A stretch of 21,064 nucleotides of DNA, from positions 1-21,064 of the forward strand of contig PUNP01000652.1 of assembly GCA_003551785.1 (NCBI GenBank), given 5' to 3'. Made by a program: the position numbers and the translations under genes. Source of the stretch: Candidatus Brocadiaceae bacterium (lineage in GTDB: Bacteria; Planctomycetota; Brocadiia; SM23-32). The notes under the pieces are model-generated. The model searched no databases. It was not told where the DNA came from and saw only the letters and a list, made by a program, of their open reading frames with translations. Below, piece after piece: positions 1 through 5,275 of this stretch (positions are counted from its first letter, which is position 1; each line of letters opens with the position of its first letter).

Positions 1-108
1 CTTTTGCCGAACGGAAAGCCAACCAATGCGGAAGCTCACGAATTTTACCAATTTGCAAAAGACCTTTTTGATAATATTTGTAACTATATGAGAATAAAAG
101 AGCTATGA
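1..108 (+). CDS. C-terminal end of an unidentified protein (5' truncated by window edge)
   Basis: Frame 1 is open from the first base to TGA at 106-108 and encodes 35 residues ending in NICNYMRIKEL. The visible tail looks alpha-helical and rich in aromatic and charged residues. It faintly resembles the last helix of HEPN-type proteins, but that is too weak to name. The stop overlaps an ATG (ATGA at 105-108) that opens a 32-codon frame, the kind of overlap seen in translationally coupled pairs. The reading is supported only by the open frame and this overlap. Confidence 0.45.
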   Translation, partial: LLPNGKPTNAEAHEFYQFAKDLFDNICNYMRIKEL

Positions 109-203
109 GTAAAGATGAATCTGCGATAAGTATCTCTCGAGTTCCTCAGGAGTTGAACGGCCATTTTGTAATTCATCAACATCAAATCATTCTCTGTAAA
201 TAA
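105..203 (+). CDS. Possible small coupled ORF of 32 residues
   Basis: ATG at 105 overlaps the upstream stop by four bases (ATGA), and the frame runs 32 codons to TAA at 201-203. The product (MSKDESAISI...QIILCK) matches no family I recognise and has no signal peptide or membrane segment. It could be the stub of a decayed partner gene, since the first intergenic repeat starts about 20 bases after its stop. It could also be chance. The only positive evidence is the overlap geometry. Confidence 0.25.
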   Translation: MSKDESAISISRVPQELNGHFVIHQHQIILCK

Positions 204-225
204 ATTACATAAAGATAAAACGGTA

Positions 226-340
226 GTGAAAAAAACTTGGCAAAAACTTTTGACGGGGTTTCACTGTGATTGTAAAAATGGCTGGGGATTGTAATAGAAC
301 CGGTAAACGACACGAATACAAACACTTAAGCGACCGATAA
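226..340 (+). repeat. 120-bp intergenic repeat, copy 1
   Basis: This shares the family core (AACTTGGCAAAAACTTTTGACGGGG, then a GGCTGGGGA block, then GGTAAACGACAC) with copies elsewhere at 1014-5254. It ends 10 bases before the acyltransferase start codon. TTGACG at 250-255 and TAAAAA at 273-278 are separated by exactly 17 bp, so this copy may act as the promoter for the next gene. Confidence 0.8.
250..278 (+). promoter_or_regulatory. Candidate sigma-70-like promoter inside repeat copy 1
   Basis: The -35 box TTGACG (250-255) and the -10-like TAAAAA (273-278) have a 17-bp spacer. Transcription would start near 285, giving a leader of about 65 nt ahead of the acyltransferase ATG at 350. The -35 is near consensus and the -10 is mediocre. 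The same pair of boxes recurs in most other copies of the repeat. Confidence 0.4.
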
Positions 341-349
341 ATCTTTATA

Positions 350-928
350 ATGACTACAAAGACCACTTTCACCTACCGGTTACTCAAAAAAATCGGCATC
401 AACCTCTCCGAGCAGGAATACGGCGACGTGACAGTGTTCCGCGCCGCGGCGCGGGCTTTCAAAAATTTCAGGAACTCTCTGCTGCTGAAATACTGCATGT
501 ACTCCGTGCTGCTGTCGCCATTGAACTACCGGCTCATCCGACCTAAACTCTGGCGGTGGATGGGTGCCAAAATCGGACGTGATGTCTTTATCGGCTATGA
601 AGTGTGGATGGATATCACCAACGCCGAACTTATCGAAATCCACGACGGTGCGCATATCACCAACCGGTGTCTGCTGCTTTGCCATCAGCGCGATATCGCC
701 CGGTATCAGCGCGGCGATGACTCGACAAAATTACCCTATAAAAAAGGTAAAATAACCGTCGGTAAAGGCGCTATGATCGGGATGAACACCACGATCCTAC
801 CAGGCGTCTCTATCGGTGAAGGGGCCATAGTCGGTGCCGGATCCGTCGTCACCAGGGATATACCACCATGGTGCGTCGCCGCCGGTAACCCCGCAAAGGT
901 GCTGAAGGATGTGGAACGCGGAAGGTAG
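350..928 (+). CDS. Hexapeptide-repeat (left-handed beta-helix) acyltransferase
   Basis: This 192-residue protein belongs to the WbbJ/maltose O-acetyltransferase-like group, cytoplasmic enzymes that transfer acetyl or acyl groups from CoA to sugars or other hydroxyl or amino acceptors. A helical N-terminal part (to about residue 70) precedes hexapeptide turns: [14 protein letters not shown] (75-88), then [11 protein letters not shown], and a second block [20 protein letters not shown] (135-154). The block [16 protein letters not shown] (153-168) and the closing [11 protein letters not shown] (177-187) are typical of the family C-terminus. His112 in LLLCHQRD is the likely catalytic base. The length is normal. 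No good Shine-Dalgarno is seen before ATG 350; the repeat ends 10 bases upstream. The acceptor is not predictable, although surface polysaccharide modification is common for such enzymes. Confidence 0.88.
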   Translation: MTTKTTFTYRLLKKIGINLSEQEYGDVTVFRAAARAFKNFRNSLLLKYCMYSVLLSPLNYRLIRPKLWRWMGAKIGRDVFIGYEVWMDITNAELIEIHDGAHITNRCLLLCHQRDIARYQRGDDSTKLPYKKGKITVGKGAMIGMNTTILPGVSIGEGAIVGAGSVVTRDIPPWCVAAGNPAKVLKDVERGR

Positions 929-939
929 ACTCTAGAATG

Positions 940-1012
940 TGAGAAGTAACAACGGGAACGGCGCTGTTCGGTGTTCGGTAACGACAACGACGAACGTCAA
1001 AAAACCAACGAC
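940..1012. repeat. Low-complexity AACGACGAACG-type island
   Basis: This is a short stretch of near-periodic AACGG/GTAACGACAACGACGAACG sequence immediately before repeat copy 2. Similar sequence lies at 2050-2269 and, in the opposite orientation, at 3500-3655. No coding potential is seen in 929-1321; the interval holds this island plus repeat copies 2 and 3. Confidence 0.6.
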
Positions 1013-1013
1013 A

Positions 1014-1132
1014 CGCTTTTTGGAAAAAGCTTAGAAAAAACTTTTGACGGGACTCCCCATTGAACCTAAAAAATGGCTGGAGAATGGAAAAAACCAGAAA
1101 ACGCTATAAATGCACAAAATTAATACGACAGG
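1014..1132 (+). repeat. 120-bp intergenic repeat, copy 2 (first half of tandem dimer)
   Basis: This is a full copy running from CGCTTTTTGGAAAAAGCTTAG to ACGACAGG. By eye it differs from copy 7 (5026-5146) at about five positions, making it the closest pair in the family. The TTGACG and TAAAAA boxes are 17 bp apart. It is directly followed by copy 3. Confidence 0.85.
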
Positions 1133-1241
1133 GGAAAAGCTTAGAAAAAACTTTTGACGGGGTGCCCCATTGATCTTTAAAATGGCCGGAAAGTATAACG
1201 GCTCCAGTAAACGACACAATTGCACAAGCTTAAAACGACAG
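1133..1241 (+). repeat. 120-bp intergenic repeat, copy 3 (second half of tandem dimer)
   Basis: This abuts copy 2 and keeps AAAAGCTTAG, ACTTTTGACGGGG, ATGGCCGGAAA, CCAGTAAACGACACAATTGCAC and ACGACAG. TTGACG is followed by TAAAAT at 18 bp. A short restart of the pattern (AAAGAAAGCTG) follows and decays. Confidence 0.82.
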
Positions 1242-1321
1242 AAAGAAAGCTGTTCCAAAAAATTTACCCACTGAAAGACCAGCTCCGCTGGTGCGGATCC
1301 ACTCCATAAAATTGCGCATCT

Positions 1322-1759
1322 TTACAGTGGATTCTTCACCTGTATTCCTGCTTGAATTGCTATTTCACACAATCTTGTGTCCGAACAAACAAAATACCAA
1401 CCCGGCTCATAAAGAAGTCGGCATGCCGCTAAATGCAGAGAATCTAAAGTTCTCAATCCAGCTTCCTTCCCATACTCCTGCATTAACTGCCTGGCTTCCT
1501 CAATAATTGAAGACCCCAACATCTCAACATTAAACTGTCGAATTTGCTCGTCAAAAGCCTGCGTGACAATTTGTATATCTCTATCCGTAATCTCACCTTC
1601 ACGGTAGCGCCGGTATATACAGCTTAAGAACTCGATTTCAACTAATTCAAGAACCCATATCTCGCTATCAGCTTTATTTATCGCCGCTTCAACACAATCG
1701 GTACCGCGCTCTTCCTGAAACAGTTTGGCCAGTGCTGAGGTATCTAAGAAAAGTTTCAT
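1322..1759 (-). CDS. vapC: PIN-domain ribonuclease toxin, VapC type (pair 1)
   Basis: This 145-residue single-domain protein has a typical VapC length. VapC toxins are Mg2+-dependent endoribonucleases that cut tRNA or rRNA until bound by their antitoxin. PIN acidic residues are in place: Asp6 in MKLFLDTSAL, glutamates at 38-43 (ELVEIE), Asp106 in RTLDSLHLA and Asp127 in VCSDTRL. The Asp106 and Asp127 contexts are characteristic of the VapC family. The ATG at 1757-1759 overlaps the stop of the preceding antitoxin gene (ATGA), so the two are translationally coupled. All expected active-site acids are present, so it looks intact. The target RNA cannot be told from sequence. Confidence 0.9.
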   Translation of the reverse strand: MKLFLDTSALAKLFQEERGTDCVEAAINKADSEIWVLELVEIEFLSCIYRRYREGEITDRDIQIVTQAFDEQIRQFNVEMLGSSIIEEARQLMQEYGKEAGLRTLDSLHLAACRLLYEPGWYFVCSDTRLCEIAIQAGIQVKNPL

Positions 1760-1971
1760 ATCCTGTCCCTGCGTGCAGAAATAATATCTTTAGACAAAGA
1801 GCCATTACATTTCGATAACACAGTGCGAACTTTTTTGTAGGGCCGACTGGAATCTCGAATAGTCGATTCCGGCCTTTTATTTTTCATACACAAAATGAGA
1901 TCATATATACTCCCCAATTCCCGCGGCGTTAAATCTTCTATCTCTCTTATAGTTTGTTCTTTCAATTTCAT
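1756..1971 (-). CDS. Antitoxin partner of the PIN toxin (pair 1)
   Basis: This 71-residue protein is encoded just upstream of the PIN toxin and ends in a 4-nt overlap with it, the usual antitoxin-first order. Residues 1-30 (KEQTIREIEDLTPRELGSIYDLILCMK) look like two helices. The basic tail (SLSKDIISARRDRI) resembles the short segments by which such antitoxins wrap the PIN groove. I do not see a clear AbrB or ribbon-helix-helix DNA-binding motif, so the antitoxin class is unassigned; function is inferred from position. A Shine-Dalgarno-like AGGGG lies about eight bases upstream of the ATG, and a promoter is visible at 2013-2041. Confidence 0.75.
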   Translation of the reverse strand: MKLKEQTIREIEDLTPRELGSIYDLILCMKNKRPESTIRDSSRPYKKVRTVLSKCNGSLSKDIISARRDRI

Positions 1972-2012
1972 TTCTGAACCCCTGAAAATGCGTGAAATGT
2001 TCTGGTTATTCT

Positions 2013-2041
2013 ATTGTAAACCGCTGTCTGTAATTTTGCAA
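2013..2041 (-). promoter_or_regulatory. Promoter of vapBC pair 1
   Basis: On the minus strand TTGCAA (2036-2041) and TACAAT (2013-2018) are separated by 17 bp. The predicted start of transcription lies near 2006, about 35 nt upstream of the antitoxin ATG. Box quality is four of six and five of six matches to sigma-70 consensus. Confidence 0.6.
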
Positions 2042-2049
2042 GCTGTGCG

Positions 2050-2269
2050 GGGAACGGACTGTGGAAAGTGGAAAGTGGGATGTGGAAAGTAACGGCGGAC
2101 GGCAACGACGAACGACAAGACGGCAATTACGAATGAGGAATGAGGGATTAACGGCAACGGCGGACGGACTGTGGGAAGTGGAATGTGGAAAGTAACGGCG
2201 AACGACATAACGACAACGGCTATGACTAGCGACTAGCGACCAGCGACCAGCGACTTACGACTTACGGCA
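2050..2269. repeat. Low-complexity composite repeat island
   Basis: The stretch 2042-2518 contains no credible gene. This part is built from near-copies of GACTGTGGAAAGTGG...GTGGAAAGTAACGGCG at about 2056-2094 and 2167-2205, AACGACGAACGAC runs, and a 7-bp tandem array at 2224-2265 (GACTAGC x2, GACCAGC x2, GACTTAC x2). The reverse complement of related sequence lies at 3500-3655. Confidence 0.7.
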
Positions 2270-2389
2270 CGCTTTTTGAAAAAAGCTTAGCAAAAACTTT
2301 TGGCGGGGTGCCCCAGGGGATGTTAAAATGGATGGAATAGGTAACGGATCCAGTAAACGGCACAATTGCACTAATTTAAAACGACTGGG
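2270..2389 (+). repeat. 120-bp intergenic repeat, copy 4
   Basis: This starts with CGCTTTTTGAAAAAAGCTTAGC and ends with ACGACTGGG. It is diverged in the middle (TGGCGGGGTGCCCCAGGGG), but keeps TTGGCG and TAAAAT at 18 bp and the CCAGTAAACGGCACAATTGCAC block. Confidence 0.8.
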
Positions 2390-2422
2390 AAGAAGCTTGG
2401 CAAAAACTTGTGACAAGAGCAT
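2390..2422 (+). repeat. 120-bp intergenic repeat, truncated copy 5
   Basis: AAGAAGCTTGGCAAAAACTTGTGAC restarts the repeat directly after copy 4, then similarity is lost around 2415-2422. The rest of the gap to 2518 shows no gene and no further recognisable copy. Confidence 0.6.
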
Positions 2423-2518
2423 GAAACCACATTGGTGCCAAGTGAAATGGGCTTTTTACTGGTGTCAATATCCTACGAGCGTCCGCAATATGCTGTTCGA
2501 AAAATCAAAAAAGTTGAA

Positions 2519-2950
2519 CTAATCGGCAGAAGGTACTAGTCGGAAATCAGGTTCTACATGCGAAAAGTGGGCATCCGCGGTCATGATCGAATCTATTGCC
2601 AGTTCCTGCATGACTACCATGGATGTTAAATCTGTGAACGAAATTAACGGTTTGTCCTCATATCGTAATCTCCTTTCCAAAGCTGACTCGAAACGGCCTA
2701 TGTCAATATGGTGAATGAACAGGTAATCCTTTTCGTTGGCTTCTATGAGCGTCTTCATGGCAATAACTGCTTGCTTAAATGGTGATCTGCGAAACAATAA
2801 TGTGAACGTTTCGTCTAACACATAATCTGAAGTATGAATTTGATAACCTTTCGAACGGATTTCCGAATAAAAATCTTTTACTTCATGATGCCGGGCTTCC
2901 CGCTTATTATATAACGATATCCATCCCCATGTGTCAACAAAAACTTTCAT
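2519..2950 (-). CDS. vapC: PIN-domain ribonuclease toxin, VapC type (pair 2)
   Basis: This 143-residue PIN protein of the COG2402-like VapC type is a predicted metal-dependent endoribonuclease toxin. Conserved acids are visible: Asp6 in MKVFVDTWGW, Asp46-Glu47 in YVLDETFTLL, Asp107 in SFTDLTSMVVM and Asp126 in TADAHF. The last two contexts are hallmarks of the family. Its sequence is clearly different from the pair 1 toxin, so the two modules are not a recent duplication of each other. The ATG at 2948-2950 overlaps the antitoxin stop (ATGA). Length and active site look intact. Confidence 0.9.
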   Translation of the reverse strand: MKVFVDTWGWISLYNKREARHHEVKDFYSEIRSKGYQIHTSDYVLDETFTLLFRRSPFKQAVIAMKTLIEANEKDYLFIHHIDIGRFESALERRLRYEDKPLISFTDLTSMVVMQELAIDSIMTADAHFSHVEPDFRLVPSAD

Positions 2951-3177
2951 TTTAGCTCCGTATCATATAACTGTACATCCAATTTCTCCGCAAAAGGTGC
3001 TGTCTCTGCAATACCTATCATTTGAAGTATTGGGTCTTGCGAAGAGTCCCTTTCCTGGACTGGTTTTTCCCTTTTGCTTTTCTCCAGGAGAAAATCTGCA
3101 AAATCCGCAGCTTCGCGTTTGTATCCCGGCGGTAATTGTTCAAATACTGAAACAATGTCCTCTTTGTTGGATTTCAT
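2947..3177 (-). CDS. Antitoxin partner of PIN toxin (pair 2), DUF2281-like
   Basis: This is a 76-residue protein. I chose ATG 3175-3177 (MKSNKED) rather than one ten codons upstream because AGGGAGAG sits about eight bases before it, whereas the upstream ATG has no ribosome site. The helical part EQLPPGYKREAADFADFLLEKSK and the tail LQMIGIAETAPF resemble small VapC-partner antitoxins of the DUF2281 type. The four-base overlap with the toxin implies coupling. It likely masks the PIN active site and represses its own promoter at 3257-3285. The role is inferred from order and length. Confidence 0.78.
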   Translation of the reverse strand: MKSNKEDIVSVFEQLPPGYKREAADFADFLLEKSKREKPVQERDSSQDPILQMIGIAETAPFAEKLDVQLYDTELK

Positions 3178-3256
3178 CTTTTCTCTCCCTAAAAACTGAA
3201 CTTCCATTTTTTAAAATCAATAAATTATTCCGTAAAATATTTTTGAAACTACCCAT

Positions 3257-3285
3257 ATTTTACCTTATAAGAGCCTTTTTTGCAA
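3257..3285 (-). promoter_or_regulatory. Promoter of vapBC pair 2
   Basis: On the minus strand TTGCAA (3280-3285) and TAAAAT (3257-3262) have a 17-bp spacer. The -35 hexamer is the same as in the pair 1 promoter. The leader to the antitoxin ATG is about 70 nt and AT-rich. Confidence 0.5.
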
Positions 3286-3359
3286 ACACTCTACGGCCGT
3301 TTTCCCAGATACGAAGATAGGAGAGAGACCAGGCGAAATGGGTTGTGGGTAACGACAAC

Positions 3360-3481
3360 CGCTTTTTGAAAAAAGCTTGGCAAAAACTTTTTACGGGGCT
3401 CCCCCTTGATTGTAACATGGGCTGGGATGTGGAACGGCCACCGGAAACGCAACAAATGCACGTGCTTAGCTTCAAAACGGG
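3360..3481 (+). repeat. 120-bp intergenic repeat, copy 6
   Basis: This runs from CGCTTTTTGAAAAAAGCTTGGC to CTTCAAAACGGG. It has TTTACG and TAACAT at 17 bp. The central and right parts are more diverged (GTGGAACGGCCACCGGAAACGC). It is followed by a low-complexity island; no gene is seen in 3178-3737. Confidence 0.78.
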
Positions 3482-3499
3482 CCTAATAATAAAAAAATG

Positions 3500-3655
3500 C
3501 CGTTCTCTGCGCTCTCCGCAGTTCAATGCCGTTGCCGTTCGTCCTAATCCGCGTAATCTGCGTAATCTGTGGACCAAAGCCGTTCGTCGTTGCCGTTGTC
3601 GTTGTTGTTACTTCCCACTTCCCACAGTCCGTCCGCCTTTGCCGTAAGTCGTTGT
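3500..3655. repeat. Low-complexity island, inverted relative to 2050-2269
   Basis: The reverse complement reads GACTTACGGCAAAGGCGGACGG, then ACTGTGGGAAGTGGGAAGTAAC and AACGACAACGGCAACGACG, matching the 2050-2269 material. It also holds the direct repeat CGTAATCTGCGTAATCTG near 3551-3569. Conceptual translation of such sequence gives spurious repeat peptides and should not be annotated as a gene. Confidence 0.65.
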
Positions 3656-3683
3656 TCAGTGAATACTCTCCAAAACCCTTTCC

Positions 3684-3712
3684 TTTACAAAAGGCAATTT
3701 TTGTGATACAAT
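3684..3712 (+). promoter_or_regulatory. Strong sigma-70-like promoter of the AAA ATPase
   Basis: TTTACA (3684-3689), 17 bp, TACAAT (3707-3712): five of six matches in each box with ideal spacing. The start of transcription should lie near 3719, followed by AAGGAAGG (3723-3730) and the ATG at 3738. An in-frame ATG at 3711 lies inside the -10 box, so it cannot be the start. Confidence 0.7.
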
Positions 3713-3737
3713 GTCTTTTAAAAAGGAAGGTGCTGAT

Positions 3738-5036
3738 ATGACAGATATGCTGAAGAATATTATTGCTGATTTCCACGCCCGTCGGCTTCCCACCGATATC
3801 GTCACCAGAGAATTGAATTTGCCACGGGTCAGCGGGAAAATATTTTCCGTAATAGGGCCGCGTCGTGCCGGGAAAACCACCTTTCTTTATTCTTTGATTC
3901 AAAACGCCAGAAAGGCCGGTAAGGACCCTGCAGAACAAGTTTTTATAAATTTTGAGGACGAGCGATTCTGCTTTTCCACCGATTCCTTCCAGCGTATTAT
4001 CGATGCCTACCAGCAAATGTATCCCCAAAAGGCCATCGAAAATGTAGAATTCTATTTTGACGAAATACAAGAAGTCGCCGGATGGGAAAAATTCCTCCGC
4101 CGTATGCTGGATACTATAAGCCGGAAAATCTATGTTACCGGCTCATCCGCCAAATTGCTCAGCAGGGAAATTGCTACTCAGCTCCGTGGAAGAACCCTTT
4201 CAAGCACACTTTTGCCTTTCTCATTTCGTGAACGATTGCGGTTTTTCGACATCGATCCGGATGATATACATACCACTCAAAACCGTAATCGTATCATCGC
4301 TCAGTTCGATGCGTATCTGGAACGCGGCGGCTATCCTGAAACTTTCAACACCGATGAGGACAACTTTGTGCGAATCATGCAGGAATATGGGGATGTTTTG
4401 ATCTATCGCGATGTTGTTGAGCGACACCGACTGAGTAACCCCCATGTCGTCAGGGAGTTTATGCTGCGGCTTTTCACTAACAACAGCAAACCAATCTCTA
4501 TAAATAAATTATATAACTCATTTAAAAGCTTGGGACTGAGCACGAGTAAGGATACAATGTACTCGCTTTTAGACCACTTTACCGATGCGTTCGCCGTGTT
4601 CGCTGTTAAACGATATGACCGCTCTCCCGCGCGCCGTGCGCAAAGTCAAAGCAAAATATATGTCAACGACCCCGGCTATACCACCGCCTATCAACCCTCC
4701 TTCTCGCCGTACCTCGGCCAAAAATTGGAAACCGCCGTCTTTCTGGAGTTGGCCAGACGGTATCGAGATATCTTTTATTATTCCTCCAATAACCGTGAAT
4801 GCGATTTTGTCGTCACCGACCGAGGCTCTGTCAAAAAACTTGTCCAGGTGTGCTATGAACTGAATGATAGTAACCGTAAACGTGAGGTGCAAGGGCTGGT
4901 ATCCGCCATGGAGGCATGTGGGCTCGATCATGGCATTATACTCACCAAAAATCAAGAACAGGAAATCGAAACCGATGCCGGAACTGTTTCCGTCCAAAAA
5001 ACATGGAATTGGCTCCTACAACAACACGCTTTTTGA
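3738..5036 (+). CDS. AAA+ ATPase with DUF4143-type C-terminus
   Basis: This 432-residue cytoplasmic protein belongs to the large family of AAA ATPases carrying a C-terminal DUF4143 domain. Their biological role is poorly defined. Walker A is GPRRAGKTT (40-48), Walker B VEFYFDEIQ (103-111), and a sensor-like YVTGSSAKLL is at 132-141, followed by RGRTLSSTLLPFSFRE. The C-terminal half carries a winged-helix-like part and a nuclease-like strand pair (ECDFVV... LVQVCYEL) that resembles a decayed PD-(D/E)xK core. The start is fixed by AAGGAAGG seven bases upstream and by the promoter at 3684-3712. The last codons CAC GCT TTT TGA lie inside repeat copy 7, so the end of the protein may have been set by insertion of that repeat. 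It is common in accessory regions of anaerobes; no partner gene is evident. Confidence 0.88.
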   Translation: MTDMLKNIIADFHARRLPTDIVTRELNLPRVSGKIFSVIGPRRAGKTTFLYSLIQNARKAGKDPAEQVFINFEDERFCFSTDSFQRIIDAYQQMYPQKAIENVEFYFDEIQEVAGWEKFLRRMLDTISRKIYVTGSSAKLLSREIATQLRGRTLSSTLLPFSFRERLRFFDIDPDDIHTTQNRNRIIAQFDAYLERGGYPETFNTDEDNFVRIMQEYGDVLIYRDVVERHRLSNPHVVREFMLRLFTNNSKPISINKLYNSFKSLGLSTSKDTMYSLLDHFTDAFAVFAVKRYDRSPARRAQSQSKIYVNDPGYTTAYQPSFSPYLGQKLETAVFLELARRYRDIFYYSSNNRECDFVVTDRGSVKKLVQVCYELNDSNRKREVQGLVSAMEACGLDHGIILTKNQEQEIETDAGTVSVQKTWNWLLQQHAF

Positions 5037-5146
5037 AAAAAGCTTAGCAAAAAATTTTGACGGGACTCCCCATTGAACCTAACAAATGGCTGGAGAATGG
5101 GAAAAACCAGAAAACGCTATAAATGCACAAAATTAATACGACAGGG
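5026..5146 (+). repeat. 120-bp intergenic repeat, copy 7 (first half of tandem dimer)
   Basis: This begins CACGCTTTTTGAAAAAAGC and ends ACGACAGGG. It is nearly identical to copy 2. The TGA at 5034-5036 within it terminates the ATPase gene. TTGACG and TAACAA are 17 bp apart. Confidence 0.85.
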
Positions 5147-5275
5147 AAAAAGCTTGGCAAAAACTTCTGACGGGGCTCCCCATTGATCGTAACAAAAGCT
5201 GGGAAATGTGGCAGCCTCCGAAAACGCTACAATTACACAAACTAAAAACGACAGTAAAAAAAGCTTAGCTAATAT
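5147..5275 (+). repeat. 120-bp intergenic repeat, copy 8 plus the first bases of another
   Basis: This directly abuts copy 7. It keeps AAAAGCTTGGCAAAAACTT, CTGACGGGGCTCCCC, GAAAACGCTAC and ACGACAG (ending 5254). Then AAAAAAAGCTTAGC restarts the repeat and stops at the ATG of the next gene (5276). CTGACG (5167-5172) and TAACAA (5190-5195) are 17 bp apart and could drive that gene. Confidence 0.8.

Noticed and set aside
1031..1258. Minus-strand frames through the 120-bp repeat that encode a recurring GSPVKSF peptide (also at 3260-3577)
   Set aside because: The shared peptide comes from translating the repeat DNA; the frames lack ribosome sites, signal or domain features and differ outside the repeat.
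1322..3177. The two vapBC pairs as a recent duplication
   Set aside because: Toxins and antitoxins differ clearly in sequence between the pairs; only the general architecture and the TTGCAA -35 are shared.
3483..4070. Long minus-strand open frame overlapping the ATPase start
   Set aside because: It is a shadow of the ATPase gene and the low-complexity island (peptide with TTTTTATT and QITQITRI runs), with no family resemblance.
226..5275. The repeats as integron attC sites
   Set aside because: I see no RYYYAAC/GTTRRRY ends and no overall palindrome, and no integrase is in the window. The cassette-like layout is kept only as a hypothesis.
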